Shown here piece after piece: positions 18,427 to 27,549 of a stretch of DNA of 64,000 bases. Position numbers and translations under genes: made by a program. The stretch's first letter is position 1; each line of letters starts with the position of its first letter. The stretch comes from Pseudomonas putida (GTDB taxonomy: Bacteria > Pseudomonadota > Gammaproteobacteria > Pseudomonadales > Pseudomonadaceae). The notes below the pieces were generated by a model. It did not search any database, was not told the DNA's origin, and saw only the letters and a program-made list of their open reading frames with translations. The stretch is taken from positions 842,001 through 906,000 of the forward strand of contig NZ_CP109603.1 in NCBI RefSeq assembly GCF_025905425.1, given 5' to 3'.

Positions 18427-20411
18427 ACGCGGCACTGGTGATACCCGAACTTGGCCAGCTGGCGATGATCCTGGCCATCTGTTTTGCCGCCGTGCAGGCC
18501 AGCGTGCCGCTGCTCGGTGCCTGGCGCGGCGATAGCCTGTGGATGAGCCTGGCGCGGCCGGCGGCCTGGGGGCAATTTGCCTTCCTCAGCTTTGCCTTCG
18601 CCTGCCTCACCCATGCCTTCATGACCGACAACTTCTCAGTCGCTTACGTGGCCAGCAACTCCAACAGCGCCTTGCCCTGGTACTTCAAGTTCAGTGCCGT
18701 GTGGGGCGCGCACGAGGGCTCGTTGCTGCTCTGGGCGTGGATCCTGGGGGGCTGGACCTTCGCCGTGTCGGTGTTCTCGCGCCAGCTGCCGCAAGTGATG
18801 CTGGCCCGTGTGCTGGCGGTGATGGGCATGATCAGCGTGGGCTTCTTAAGCTTTTTGATCATCACCTCCAACCCGTTCCAGCGCTTGCTGCCGCAAGTGC
18901 CGACCGACGGTCGTGACCTCAACCCGTTGCTGCAGGACATCGGCCTGATCGTCCACCCGCCGATGCTGTACATGGGCTACGTGGGCTTCTCGGTGGCCTT
19001 TGCCTTCGCCATCGCCGCGCTGCTGGGCGGGCGCCTGGACGCGGCCTGGGCACGCTGGTCGCGGCCGTGGACCATCGTTGCCTGGGCTTTCCTGGGAGTG
19101 GGTATCACCTTAGGCTCGTGGTGGGCTTACTACGAGCTGGGCTGGGGCGGCTGGTGGTTCTGGGACCCGGTGGAAAACGCCTCGTTCATGCCTTGGCTGG
19201 TGGGCACGGCATTGATCCACTCACTGGCGGTGACCGAGAAGCGCGGGGTATTCAAGAGCTGGACCGTGCTGCTGGCGATCGCGGCCTTTTCGCTGAGCCT
19301 GCTGGGCACCTTCCTGGTACGTTCCGGGGTGCTGACGTCGGTGCATGCGTTCGCCGCCGACCCTTCGCGCGGCGTGTTCATCCTGATCTTCCTGCTGTTC
19401 GTGGTGGGTGGTTCGCTGACCCTGTTCGCCCTGCGCGCGCCGGTGGTCAAGAGCCAGGTCGGTTTTGCCTTGTGGTCGCGCGAGACGCTGCTGCTGGCCA
19501 ACAACCTGGTGCTGGTGGTGGCAGCGTCGATGATCCTGCTGGGTACGCTGTACCCCCTGGTGCTCGATGCCTTGACCGGGGCCAAGCTGTCGGTCGGCCC
19601 GCCGTACTTCGATGCGTTGTTCCTGCCGTTGATGGCACTGTTGATGGTGGTGCTCGGGGTGGGCGTGGTGGTGCGCTGGAAAGACACCCCCGGCAAGTGG
19701 CTGGCGAGCATGATGACGCCGGTACTGATCGGCAGCGCAGTGCTTGCTCCGCTCGCCGGCTTTATCGTCGACGACTTCGACTGGCCCACGCTGACGGCCT
19801 TTGCCCTGGCGGCCTGGGTGGTGCTCAGCGGGCTGCGCGATGTGCTCGAGAAGACCCGCCACAAGGGCCTGGCCAAAGGCATGCGCGGCCTCACCCGTAG
19901 CTACTGGGGCATGCAGCTGGCGCACCTGGGCCTGGCGCTGTGCGCGCTGGGCGTGGTGCTGTCGAGCAACAACAGCGCCGAACGCGACCTGCGCATGGCG
20001 CCAGGTGAAAGCGTCGAGCTGGGTGGGTATCACTTCCTGTTCCAGGGTGCCAAGCACTTCGAGGGGCCGAACTTCATTTCCGACAAGGGCACCGTGGTGG
20101 TGTCCCGTGACGGTCGCGAAGTGAGCACGCTGCACCCCGAGAAGCGCCTGTACACCGTGCAGCAGTCGATGATGACCGAAGCCGGCATCGACGCAGGCTT
20201 CACCCGCGACCTGTACGTCGCCCTCGGCGAGCCGCTGGAAAACGGCGCCTGGGCCGTGCGCGTGCATATCAAGCCTTACGTCCGCTGGATCTGGCTGGGC
20301 GGTCTGCTGACCGGCCTGGGCGGGTTGCTGGCGGCCCTCGACCGGCGTTACCGCGTCAAGGTCAAGACCCGGGTGCGTGATGTCCTGGGCGTGTCTGGAG
20401 CAGCTGCATGA
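18423..20411 (+). CDS. ccmF: CcmF, heme lyase core subunit
   Basis: A 662-residue, many-spanning membrane protein with the WWD domain ([19 protein letters not shown] followed by [10 protein letters not shown]) and conserved His-rich loops. It receives heme from CcmE and attaches it to apocytochrome c. It overlaps ccmE and ccmG by four bases each. Confidence 0.96.
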   Translation: MNAALVIPELGQLAMILAICFAAVQASVPLLGAWRGDSLWMSLARPAAWGQFAFLSFAFACLTHAFMTDNFSVAYVASNSNSALPWYFKFSAVWGAHEGSLLLWAWILGGWTFAVSVFSRQLPQVMLARVLAVMGMISVGFLSFLIITSNPFQRLLPQVPTDGRDLNPLLQDIGLIVHPPMLYMGYVGFSVAFAFAIAALLGGRLDAAWARWSRPWTIVAWAFLGVGITLGSWWAYYELGWGGWWFWDPVENASFMPWLVGTALIHSLAVTEKRGVFKSWTVLLAIAAFSLSLLGTFLVRSGVLTSVHAFAADPSRGVFILIFLLFVVGGSLTLFALRAPVVKSQVGFALWSRETLLLANNLVLVVAASMILLGTLYPLVLDALTGAKLSVGPPYFDALFLPLMALLMVVLGVGVVVRWKDTPGKWLASMMTPVLIGSAVLAPLAGFIVDDFDWPTLTAFALAAWVVLSGLRDVLEKTRHKGLAKGMRGLTRSYWGMQLAHLGLALCALGVVLSSNNSAERDLRMAPGESVELGGYHFLFQGAKHFEGPNFISDKGTVVVSRDGREVSTLHPEKRLYTVQQSMMTEAGIDAGFTRDLYVALGEPLENGAWAVRVHIKPYVRWIWLGGLLTGLGGLLAALDRRYRVKVKTRVRDVLGVSGAAA

Positions 20412-20944
20412 AGCGTTGGATCATGGTGGTGCCACTGGCGGTGTTTCTGCTGGTGGCGGTTTTCCTCTACAAAGGGCTGTTCCTCAAGCCCGACGAGCTG
20501 CCTTCGGCAATGATCGGCAAGCCATTCCCGGCGTTTTCCCTGGCCTCGGTGCAGGGCGATCGCAAGCTGACCCAGGCCGACCTGCTGGGCCGCCCGGCGC
20601 TGGTCAATGTGTGGGGGACCTGGTGCCCGTCGTGCAAGGTCGAGCACCCCTACCTGAACCAGCTGGCCGAGCAGGGCGTGGTGATCCACGGGGTCAACTA
20701 CAAGGACGACAATGGCGCAGCATTGAAGTGGCTGGCCGATTTCCACAACCCTTACCAGCTGGACATCCGCGACGAGCAGGGCACGCTCGGCCTGGACCTG
20801 GGCGTGTATGGCGCGCCGGAAACCTTCCTGATCGACGCCAAGGGCATCATCCGCTACAAGCACGTGGGCATCGTCGATGCCAGCGTCTGGCGCGAACAGC
20901 TGGCGCCGCTGTACCAGGGCTTGGTCGATGAGGCCAAGCCATGA
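20408..20944 (+). CDS. ccmG: CcmG/DsbE, membrane-anchored thioredoxin-like reductase
   Basis: 178 residues: an N-terminal anchor helix and a periplasmic thioredoxin fold with active site WCPSC (Cys 73 and Cys 76) and the GVYGAPETFLID cis-Pro region. It reduces apocytochrome c cysteines before heme attachment. Four-base overlaps with ccmF and ccmH. Confidence 0.95.
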   Translation: MKRWIMVVPLAVFLLVAVFLYKGLFLKPDELPSAMIGKPFPAFSLASVQGDRKLTQADLLGRPALVNVWGTWCPSCKVEHPYLNQLAEQGVVIHGVNYKDDNGAALKWLADFHNPYQLDIRDEQGTLGLDLGVYGAPETFLIDAKGIIRYKHVGIVDASVWREQLAPLYQGLVDEAKP

Positions 20945-21429
20945 AGCGGGGGCTTGCAGCTGCCATACTGGGGTTGGCCCTTGGCCTGGGCGTGGCGGGC
21001 GTGGCCAGGGCGGCCATCGATACCTACCAGTTCCGCGATGACGCCGAACGTGAGCGCTATCAGCAACTGACCAAGGAGCTGCGCTGCCCGAAGTGCCAGA
21101 ATCAGGACATCGCCGACTCCAACGCCCCGATTGCCGCCGACCTGCGTCGTGAGATCTTCCGCATGCTGGGCGAAGGCAAGAACAACGAGCAGATTGTCGA
21201 TTTCATGGTCGACCGCTATGGCGATTTCGTGCGCTACAAGCCGGCGCTCAGCGGGCGCACCTGGCTGCTGTGGTTCGGGCCGGGGATCTTGCTGGCCGGT
21301 GGCTTTGTGGTGCTGCTGGTGATCGTTCGCCGACGCCGCAATGCCGCGGCCCAACCTGCGAATGAGCTGTCCGTCGAAGAACGCGAGCGTCTCGCCAAAC
21401 TGCTGGAAAAAGAACAGACCCATGATTGA
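20941..21429 (+). CDS. ccmH: CcmH, apocytochrome thiol oxidoreductase subunit
   Basis: 162 residues: signal peptide (cleavage near ARA/AID), a periplasmic domain with the redox pair Cys 49-Cys 52 (LRCPKCQNQ), one transmembrane helix and a charged tail. It acts with CcmG and CcmI to present reduced CXXCH motifs to CcmF. It overlaps ccmI by eight bases. Confidence 0.95.
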   Translation: MKRGLAAAILGLALGLGVAGVARAAIDTYQFRDDAERERYQQLTKELRCPKCQNQDIADSNAPIAADLRREIFRMLGEGKNNEQIVDFMVDRYGDFVRYKPALSGRTWLLWFGPGILLAGGFVVLLVIVRRRRNAAAQPANELSVEERERLAKLLEKEQTHD

Positions 21430-22612
21430 ATTTTGGCTTAGCGCGGGCCTGCTGCTGCTCGCTGCCCTCAGCTTTCTGCTGATCCCGATCCTGCGTGGCC
21501 GTCGCCGTCAGCAAGAGGAAGACCGCACCGCTCTGAACGTCGCCTTGTACCAGGAGCGCGTTGCGGAACTTGCGGCGCAGCAGGCCGCCGGCGTGCTCGA
21601 TGACGCGCAGCTGGCCAAGGGCCGTGACGAAGCGGCTCGCGAGCTGCTGGCCGACACCGAAGGCAGCGAGGCTGCGCGCCAGGGCCATCTGGGCAAGGCC
21701 TTGCCGCTGCTGGCCGCGGTGCTGGTGCCGTTGATGGCGTTGGGGCTGTACCTGCACTTTGGCGCGGCCGACAAGGTCGAACTGACCCAGGAGTTTGCCC
21801 AGGCGCCCAAGACCATGGAGGAGATGACCACCCGCCTTGAGCGTGTGGTCAAGGCCCAGCCGGATTCGGCCGAGGCCCTCTACTTCCTTGGCCGTGCCTA
21901 CATGGCCGAACAGCGTCCGGCCGATGCGGCGCGCACGTTTGAACGTGCCGTGGCCCTGGCGGGCCGCCAGCCCGAGTTGCTCGGGCAATGGGCCCAGGCG
22001 CAGTACTTCGCTGCCGACAAGCAGTGGAGCCCGCAGTTGCAGGCCTTGACCGACGAAGCCCTCAAGGCCGACCCGAACGAAGTGACAAGCCTGGGGCTGC
22101 GCGGGATCGCTGCTTTCGAGGGTGAGCGTTACCAGGAAGCCATCGACTACTGGAAGCGCCTGCTGGCGCAACTGCCTGAAGGCGATACCTCGCGTGCGGC
22201 CTTGCAGGGTGGTATCGACCGGGCTGCCGAGCGCCTGGGTGATGCGCCTGGGCAAGCGGACGCACCGGTGGCAGCACGCCTGAAAGTGCGCGTGGAGCTG
22301 GCGGCGGCGCTCAAGGACAAGGTCAAACCTGACGACACGGTGTTCATTTTCGCCCGAGCCAGCAACGGCCCGCCCATGCCGCTGGCGGCGAAGCGGGTGA
22401 CCGTGGCGCAATTGCCGATCGAGGTGGAGTTGTCCGATGCCGATGCGATGATGCCGCAAATGAAACTGTCGGACTTTACTGAAGTCCAACTGGTTGCCCG
22501 TGTCTCGCGTGCCGGCCAACCTACCCACGGCGAGTGGATCGGCCAGGGTTCGCCACTGGCTACTGCCACCCAGGCCACGCAGCACCTGACCATCGACAGC
22601 CCTGACCCGTAA
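21422..22612 (+). CDS. ccmI: CcmI (CycH), apocytochrome chaperone
   Basis: 396 residues. Two N-terminal membrane helices flank a cytoplasmic coiled-coil loop ([20 protein letters not shown]), followed by TPR repeats ([28 protein letters not shown]) and a C-terminal beta-rich domain. It binds apocytochrome c C-termini and delivers them to CcmF/H. ATG 21422 overlaps ccmH; a longer upstream reading lies inside ccmH. It ends the ccm run. Confidence 0.93.
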   Translation: MIEFWLSAGLLLLAALSFLLIPILRGRRRQQEEDRTALNVALYQERVAELAAQQAAGVLDDAQLAKGRDEAARELLADTEGSEAARQGHLGKALPLLAAVLVPLMALGLYLHFGAADKVELTQEFAQAPKTMEEMTTRLERVVKAQPDSAEALYFLGRAYMAEQRPADAARTFERAVALAGRQPELLGQWAQAQYFAADKQWSPQLQALTDEALKADPNEVTSLGLRGIAAFEGERYQEAIDYWKRLLAQLPEGDTSRAALQGGIDRAAERLGDAPGQADAPVAARLKVRVELAAALKDKVKPDDTVFIFARASNGPPMPLAAKRVTVAQLPIEVELSDADAMMPQMKLSDFTEVQLVARVSRAGQPTHGEWIGQGSPLATATQATQHLTIDSPDP

Positions 22613-22624
22613 GAGAGCATTGCC

Positions 22625-23044
22625 ATGCACAGCACCGTCCGCCTGACCCTGATCACCCTGGCCCTGGGTTTGTCCGCGTGTACGGTGCATGAGCCTTACG
22701 AGCAACCCGCGCCGCCCATCGAGCGCGTGCCGCCGCACCAGGGGCCGGTGGTCAAGCCGTTGCCGGGCGGTCAGCCTTCGACCCAGCCGAGCAAGCCTGC
22801 GGCGACGCCCAAGCCGATGCCGCGCACGTCCGCCAGCTTTGCACCGCCGCCAGGGGGGGCCAGCCACTGGGACCCGAAATTGGGCGTCTATGTGCTGGAG
22901 AAAAAACCCAACACCTTCTACCGCCAGCGCACCTACTACCGCTATGACGGTGGCTGGAGCTGGTCGCTGAGCCCGGATGGCCCGTGGCAGGACACCGACA
23001 GCAGCGGTGTGCCGGGTGGCCTCGGGCGGGCCTTTGCGCAATAG
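22625..23044 (+). CDS. Predicted lipoprotein of unknown function
   Basis: 139 residues with a lipoprotein signal and lipobox LSAC (lipidated Cys 19). A Pro-rich middle (PAPPIERVPPHQGPVVKP) is followed by a C-terminal segment rich in Tyr and Trp (TFYRQRTYYRYDGGWSWSLS). It starts 12 bases after ccmI, so it may be cotranscribed. No function can be read from the sequence. Confidence 0.8.
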   Translation: MHSTVRLTLITLALGLSACTVHEPYEQPAPPIERVPPHQGPVVKPLPGGQPSTQPSKPAATPKPMPRTSASFAPPPGGASHWDPKLGVYVLEKKPNTFYRQRTYYRYDGGWSWSLSPDGPWQDTDSSGVPGGLGRAFAQ

Positions 23045-23052
23045 GTTGACCC

Positions 23053-23096
23053 CGGTACAGTACAGTTTTCGGCGCAATTACCGATTGACTGTACCG
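23053..23096. promoter_or_regulatory. Nine-base inverted repeat, probable operator upstream of the 2-hydroxyacid dehydrogenase
   Basis: CGGTACAGT (23053-23061) and ACTGTACCG (23088-23096) form a perfect inverted repeat with a 26-base spacer, and the left arm is followed by a further TACAGT. The right arm overlaps a possible -35 hexamer, so a bound regulator could control this promoter. The regulator is not identified. Confidence 0.45.
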
Positions 23097-23115
23097 CCCG
23101 CTGACTCCGCATAAT
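23085..23115 (+). promoter_or_regulatory. Possible sigma-70 promoter for the 2-hydroxyacid dehydrogenase
   Basis: TTGACT (23085-23090) and CATAAT (23110-23115) are separated by 19 bases, slightly long, and lie 28 bases before the ATG at 23143. Confidence 0.4.
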
Positions 23116-23142
23116 GCCCCCTCGTACAGACGCGGAGGTGGC

Positions 23143-24081
23143 ATGAGCAAGACAGTCCTGGTGTTGGTGGAAACCGTCGACGATTACTTGCCCTTGCTGG
23201 AGCAGGCGGGTTATCGGCTGATCCGCGCACCGTCGCCGCAACTGCGCGCCGAAGCTGTTCAGCGTCACGCCGGCGAAATCGATGCAGTGCTTACCCGTGG
23301 TCCGTTAGGCCTGACCGCCGTGGAAATCGCTGCGCTGCCCGCGTTGCAGATCATCTGCGTGATCGGTGCCGGCTACGAGCAGGTTGACCTGGCCGCCGCC
23401 GCCGCGCGCGGTATTACCGTCACCAACGGCGCCGGGGCCAATGCGGCGGCAGTCGCCGATCACACCCTGGCGATGGTGCTCGCGCTGTTGCGCGACATTC
23501 CTCGTGCTGACGCCAGTACCCGCCGTGGCGAGTGGAACCGGGTAATCAGCCCTTCGGTGAGCGGCAAGCGCCTGGGCATTCTCGGCCTGGGTGCGGTGGG
23601 GCTGGCGATTGCCAAGCGTGCCCACCTCGGCTTCGATATGAGCATCAGCTACCACAGCCGCACGCCGCGCCAGGATGTGCCATACACCTGGTACGACAGC
23701 CCGCTGCACTTGGCCGATGCCGTCGACATCCTGGTCGTGGCCACGCCTGGCGGCGCCCATACCCGTCATCTGGTCGATGCACCCGTGCTCGAAGCCCTCG
23801 GCGCCGAGGGTTACCTGGTGAACATCGCCCGTGCCAGCGTAGTGGACACCCGCGCCCTGGTGGCGGCGCTGTCGAGCGGGCAGCTTGCCGGCGCCGCACT
23901 GGACGTGTTCGACGACGAACCCGCAGTGCCCGATGCCCTGAAAGCCCTCGGCAACACGGTGCTGACCCCTCATGTGGCAGGCCAGTCGCCGGAGGCCGCG
24001 CGGGACACGGTGACCCTGGTGTTGCGCAACCTGCAGGCGTTCTTTGCCGGTGAGCCGGTGCTGACCCCGGTACGAAACTGA
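23143..24081 (+). CDS. D-isomer-specific 2-hydroxyacid dehydrogenase
   Basis: A 312-residue NAD(P)-dependent dehydrogenase with nucleotide-binding GLGAVGLAIA (about residues 147-156), an Arg in the NIARASVVD loop, Glu in FDDEPAVP and the catalytic His in TPHVAGQS, the three catalytic positions of this family. It likely reduces a 2-keto acid such as glyoxylate, hydroxypyruvate or 2-ketogluconate; the exact substrate cannot be read. It is a single-gene unit with its own promoter and an upstream inverted repeat. Confidence 0.88.
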   Translation: MSKTVLVLVETVDDYLPLLEQAGYRLIRAPSPQLRAEAVQRHAGEIDAVLTRGPLGLTAVEIAALPALQIICVIGAGYEQVDLAAAAARGITVTNGAGANAAAVADHTLAMVLALLRDIPRADASTRRGEWNRVISPSVSGKRLGILGLGAVGLAIAKRAHLGFDMSISYHSRTPRQDVPYTWYDSPLHLADAVDILVVATPGGAHTRHLVDAPVLEALGAEGYLVNIARASVVDTRALVAALSSGQLAGAALDVFDDEPAVPDALKALGNTVLTPHVAGQSPEAARDTVTLVLRNLQAFFAGEPVLTPVRN

Positions 24082-24132
24082 TCTTTTTCATCCAGATGCC
24101 TGGCAGCGGCCCGGTCAACAAGGAGTGTGTGC

Positions 24133-24921
24133 ATGCAACTTGAGATTTTCCAGGTCGATGCGTTTTCCGCCGAACCGTTCGGTGGCAACCCGGCGGCAGT
24201 CATCCCGCTGCAAAGCTGGCTGCCAGACGATGTGCTGCAGCGCATCGCCGAAGAGAACAACCTGTCCGAAACCGCTTACTTCGTGCGCAACGGGGAGGCT
24301 TACGACCTGCGTTGGTTCACCCCTACGGTTGAAGTCGACCTGTGTGGCCATGCCACCCTGGCGTCGGCCTATGTGCTGTTCGAACAACTGGGCGAGCAGG
24401 CGCACGTGCTGCGGTTCAATACGCGCAGCGGCGAGCTGCGCGTCAGCCGTGGTGCCGACGGGCTGCTGGCGATGGACTTCCCGGCCAAGCAGCCGGAAGC
24501 GGTGGATGCCCCTGCTGGCCTGCTGAAGGCGCTGGGCCTGAGCAGCGCGCGTGCGGTGTATCGCAGCGATGACTTTGTGGTGGTGATCGATGATGCTTCG
24601 CTGCTTGACCCACTGAAACCGGACTTCGTTGCGCTGTCGGCTTTTGATGTGCGCGGTATCGCCGTGACTGCGCCGGGGCGCGGATATGATTTTGTCACGC
24701 GGTGGTTCGGGCCACGGGTGGGTGTTAACGAGGACCCGGTGACGGGGTCAGCGCACACCTCGCTGGCGCCGTTGTGGGCCGAGCGGTTGGGCAAGAACGT
24801 CCTGAGCTGCGAGCAGGGTGGGGTGCGCAAGGGGCAACTACTGTGCGAGGTGCCGGGCAATGGCCGGGTGATCATCAGTGGGCGGGCAGCGTTGTATCTG
24901 CGGGGGCAGGTGTACATCTGA
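24133..24921 (+). CDS. PhzF-family isomerase/epimerase
   Basis: A 262-residue PhzF fold protein: the N-terminal QVDAFSAEPFGGNPAAVIPL contains the conserved GNPAAV, with NLSETAYF carrying the catalytic Glu and DLCGHATLAS and DPVTGSAHT the conserved ligand loops. There is no phenazine operon nearby, so it is a general PhzF-like isomerase of unknown substrate. AGGAG (24121-24125) is seven bases from ATG 24133, which fixes the start. Confidence 0.88.
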   Translation: MQLEIFQVDAFSAEPFGGNPAAVIPLQSWLPDDVLQRIAEENNLSETAYFVRNGEAYDLRWFTPTVEVDLCGHATLASAYVLFEQLGEQAHVLRFNTRSGELRVSRGADGLLAMDFPAKQPEAVDAPAGLLKALGLSSARAVYRSDDFVVVIDDASLLDPLKPDFVALSAFDVRGIAVTAPGRGYDFVTRWFGPRVGVNEDPVTGSAHTSLAPLWAERLGKNVLSCEQGGVRKGQLLCEVPGNGRVIISGRAALYLRGQVYI

Positions 24922-24940
24922 TCAGCGAGTGTCACGCTGG

Positions 24941-24957
24941 CACCGGCTTCGCCGGTG
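24941..24957 (+). other. Stem-loop after the phzF-like gene
   Basis: CACCGGC and GCCGGTG pair perfectly around TTC. There is no T-run, so it is only a weak terminator candidate, possibly an eroded repeat. Confidence 0.3.
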
Positions 24958-25004
24958 TTCGCGCTCTATACTGATCGGCCCAAGCCCACATCGAGGAGCC
25001 TGCC

Positions 25005-25412
25005 ATGGCCCTGAAAAAACAAGGCACATGCCTTTGTGGTGAAACCCGTCTGCACGTGACCGTCGACAACACTCATATCAGCGCCTGCCATTGCAGCATG
25101 TGCCGCAAGTGGACGGGTGGACCGCTGCTGGTCGTGCATTGCAGCCAGCCGCCGGTCGTCGAAGGGCGCGCCCCTGGGGTCTATGATTCGTCCGAGTGGG
25201 CTCAGCGCGGCTTTTGCAACCGCTGCGGAACGCATCTCTACTACCGCCTCAAGGTAAATGATTCCTACGCTATACCGGTGGGCCTGCTCGATGGCGATGA
25301 AGACTGGGACTTCGACTTGCAGATCTTCGTAGAACAGAAGCCTGCATGGTATTGCTTTGCCAACCAGACTACAGAACTGACGGGGCAGGAGGCCTTCGAC
25401 CAGTTCGGCTGA
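25005..25412 (+). CDS. GFA/CENP-V family zinc-binding protein
   Basis: 135 residues with the GFA zinc-site pattern: GTCLCGETRL (CXC), ACHCSMCRKWTGG (CXCXXC) and GFCNRCGTHLYY (CXXC). GFA enzymes act on glutathione adducts such as S-hydroxymethylglutathione, but most members are uncharacterised. It is followed eight bases later by a transporter remnant. Confidence 0.85.
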   Translation: MALKKQGTCLCGETRLHVTVDNTHISACHCSMCRKWTGGPLLVVHCSQPPVVEGRAPGVYDSSEWAQRGFCNRCGTHLYYRLKVNDSYAIPVGLLDGDEDWDFDLQIFVEQKPAWYCFANQTTELTGQEAFDQFG

Positions 25413-25419
25413 TGCCGAC

Positions 25420-25659
25420 ATGAGCAAAGGCAACCTGGTCTATTTCGTTTTCCTGGTGGCCGCTATCCCGCCATTGACCCTGAGTGGCCAGCTGATCGTT
25501 TTCGAAACCCTGTTTGCCCTGCTCTACGCTTTCCTTTGGCGGCAGACCGGGCCGAGCGTGCTGGAAGCGGCCGCGATCGTCCTGGTGATGGGTGGCGTGC
25601 TGTGGTCCATGCGCCAGCACAGAACGCCGCGAGCGCTTGCCAAACCGGTGCATACCTGA
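25420..25659 (+). pseudogene. Remnant of an EamA/DMT-family transporter (C-terminal end only)
   Basis: 79 residues with two hydrophobic helices (LVYFVFLVAAIPPLTLSGQL and VLEAAAIVLVMGGVLWSM) that resemble the last two helices of ten-helix EamA transporters, including a GQLIVFETLFALLYAFLW segment. Full-length relatives have about 290 residues, so the rest is missing. The visible ATG may be fortuitous. It probably reflects a deletion that joined it to the GFA gene. Confidence 0.6.
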
Positions 25660-25699
25660 GAAAAGGGCGGCTTTGATTTTTCAGCGTTGGAGCATGCCC

Positions 25700-26038
25700 A
25701 TGAGCAGCGAACTGCAGATCATCGACCTCGTCGAAGGCGAGGGTAAAGCCGCCGTCAAAGGCGCCCTGATCACCACCCAGTACACCGGCTGGCTGGCCGA
25801 CGGCAGCGAGTTCGATTCGTCGTGGTCACGCGGCAAACCCTTTCAATGCGTGATCGGCACGGGGCGTGTGATCAAAGGGTGGGACCAGGGCCTGATGGGC
25901 ATGCGCGTTGGCGGCAAGCGCAAATTGCAGGTGCCGGCGCACCTGGGGTATGGCGAGCGCAGTGTGGGGGCGATACCGCCGAATTCGGACCTGACGTTTG
26001 AGATCGAGCTCTTGGAAGTACTGACGCGGGATGATTGA
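25700..26038 (+). CDS. FKBP-type peptidyl-prolyl cis-trans isomerase
   Basis: A 112-residue, single FKBP domain without a signal peptide: TTQYTGWLADGSEFDSSW, FQCVIGTGRVIKGWDQGL, GGKRKLQVPAHLGYGER and IPPNSDLTFEIELLEV carry the usual active-site residues (Tyr, Asp, Trp, Ile). It acts in cytoplasmic folding. GGAG (25689-25692) is seven bases from ATG 25700; another ATG at 25694 is too close. Confidence 0.92.
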   Translation: MSSELQIIDLVEGEGKAAVKGALITTQYTGWLADGSEFDSSWSRGKPFQCVIGTGRVIKGWDQGLMGMRVGGKRKLQVPAHLGYGERSVGAIPPNSDLTFEIELLEVLTRDD

Positions 26039-26099
26039 GTAGTCCCCGTCCTACGCCAAATGAAAAAAGGATTACACACCTTGTCGGCCTCCGTCTGAT

Positions 26100-26113
26100 T
26101 GAGCGGTCACTCA
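26100..26113. promoter_or_regulatory. Imperfect TGAG...CTCA palindrome before the low-GC islet
   Basis: TGAGCGGTCACTCA is an imperfect palindrome of TetR-operator type, close to TGAGCGGTCA at 46881. No regulator lies next to it. Confidence 0.25.
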
Positions 26114-26158
26114 GGGATGGCTACTCTTCCAAATGACTTGAGTGAAGAGGGCTTGGCT

Positions 26159-26341
26159 ATGAAATCGCATTTTTCCTCGCGAGTGGTGCGAGAGGCAAAT
26201 GCCTTGTTGGTGGCATCCGGAACCCGACTGGAGATTTCGCTGCCGCGCGAATTGGCAGGCGTCCTTACCTGTACGCAAAAACCCCGCTCGGAATTGAAGG
26301 CAGCATTCAAAGCGGCGTATTCACGCTTGCGCAAGGAGTAA
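26159..26341 (+). CDS. Small hypothetical protein, first gene of a low-GC islet
   Basis: A 60-residue basic protein (MKSHFSSRVVREANALLVASG..., ending AAYSRLRKE) that I do not recognise. AGAGGG lies about seven bases before ATG 26159. Alternative starts upstream (ATG 26117 or TTG 26099) would give 74-80 residues. Base composition is visibly lower in GC than the neighbours. It is eight bases from the next gene, so the two are probably one cassette. Confidence 0.5.
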   Translation: MKSHFSSRVVREANALLVASGTRLEISLPRELAGVLTCTQKPRSELKAAFKAAYSRLRKE

Positions 26342-26348
26342 CAGCCCG

Positions 26349-26681
26349 ATGGCCGATGGCTGCTACAACCCTATTTACTCGGTCCTTGTAGAAAATGAGC
26401 AAGACACGCTGGGTATCATCGCCTACTCGCTGTACAAGAGGCAGAAGATCGAATTCATTCAGGCCTTCAAGGTCAAGCATGACAGGGAACCAAAAGACGA
26501 AGACCTGGCGCCTTTCCACGATGTCAGCAATAGTCCCACACAGCTTGAGAGTTACCGTAACCAGGCCAGTCAGCTTGCTCAGGGGTTTCTCGATGCTTCT
26601 TTAGCTGGCTGCTTACGCGTGTATTTGCTTGGTCAGGAAATAATTCAGCAACACACGTCCTCTAATGTTGGCCTTGCCTAG
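26349..26681 (+). CDS. Hypothetical protein, second gene of a low-GC islet
   Basis: 110 residues beginning with YNPIYSVLVENEQDTLGIIAYSLYKRQKIEFI and EFKVKH-like charged helices, then YRNQASQLAQGFLDASLAG. It vaguely recalls a family of longer proteins in variable regions that continue into a C-terminal membrane helix. Here the protein stops soon after the central helix, so it may be a shortened version. No function is assigned. Confidence 0.55.
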   Translation: MADGCYNPIYSVLVENEQDTLGIIAYSLYKRQKIEFIQAFKVKHDREPKDEDLAPFHDVSNSPTQLESYRNQASQLAQGFLDASLAGCLRVYLLGQEIIQQHTSSNVGLA

Positions 26682-26841
26682 GGAACGGCAATCACGCTCA
26701 GGGAGGAACCAAACGGGTTGACCGCACTCTGACCCTCACTCGTTGCCAAGGATGGCACTCACTACAAGGACGCCTTGCGGCTGCGGCGCAGGGCAACGTG
26801 GCGGGTCAACCCGATTTTCTCTGCCACAAGAGCCTGCCTTG
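26682..26841 (+). other. Noncoding gap after the low-GC islet
   Basis: 160 bases before the phosphatase gene. CGGGTTGAC (26714-26722) and GTCAACCCG (26805-26813) are inverted copies 82 bases apart. No promoter could be assigned with confidence. Confidence 0.3.
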
Positions 26842-27504
26842 ATGAAGTTGCCAACCTTTCTCCGCCGTCGTCGCCACTTGCTGCTAAGCCTGGTGGTCAC
26901 GGCCGTCGCCATACCGCTGGCGCTGGATGCTGTCGAAAGCCGTGCGCAGCCGGTCGATGGCACCCAGACCCTGGTCTTCCTGCGCCACGCCGAGAAGCCT
27001 GGAGAAGGGCTGGGGCAACTCAACTGCCAAGGCCTCAATCGTGCGCTGGACCTGGCCACGCTGCTGCCGGAGCGCTTTGGCAATGCCGACTATGTGTTCG
27101 CCGCCAACCCATCACGGCATGTCGAGGAAGGCAGCAAGGACGAGAGTTACAGCTACATCCGCCCGTTGATGACCATCACCCCCAGTGCCATCCGCCTGGG
27201 CCTGCCGGTGAACATCGACTACGGTGCCAACGACACCGATGAGCTGGCCGAAGAGCTGTTGAGCGACAAGTACCGCAACGCGACGGTGTACACAGCTTGG
27301 TCCCATGGTTACCTCCCAGAGCTCATCAATACCGTGGCCGGCAAGGCCCTGGGTGAGGAGCGGGTGATCACCGAGGACTGGAACGGCGACGATTTCGACA
27401 CCTTGTACGTACTCACCCTGACCTGGCACGACGGCAAGGCCAGCCTGCTCAGCCGTAATGTGCGGCAGGGCCTCAACGATGGTGCCCATAGCTGCCCGAC
27501 CTGA
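26842..27504 (+). CDS. Exported histidine phosphatase family protein
   Basis: 220 residues. A basic N-terminus (LRRRRHLLLSLVVTAVAIPLAL) looks like a signal or anchor, followed by a histidine-phosphatase fold with the catalytic RHAEKP motif (about residue 57). The second catalytic His may be in WSHGYLP. The substrate is unknown. ATG 26842 is preferred to a start about 33 codons upstream because it begins the signal sequence. Confidence 0.75.
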   Translation: MKLPTFLRRRRHLLLSLVVTAVAIPLALDAVESRAQPVDGTQTLVFLRHAEKPGEGLGQLNCQGLNRALDLATLLPERFGNADYVFAANPSRHVEEGSKDESYSYIRPLMTITPSAIRLGLPVNIDYGANDTDELAEELLSDKYRNATVYTAWSHGYLPELINTVAGKALGEERVITEDWNGDDFDTLYVLTLTWHDGKASLLSRNVRQGLNDGAHSCPT

Positions 27505-27549
27505 TCCGCTGCTACTGTCTTGGCAGGGAAGCCGAAACAGGGGCCATGC

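Noticed and set aside
24133..24921. Part of a phenazine biosynthesis operon
   Set aside because: Only the PhzF-like gene is present; no other phz genes lie nearby.
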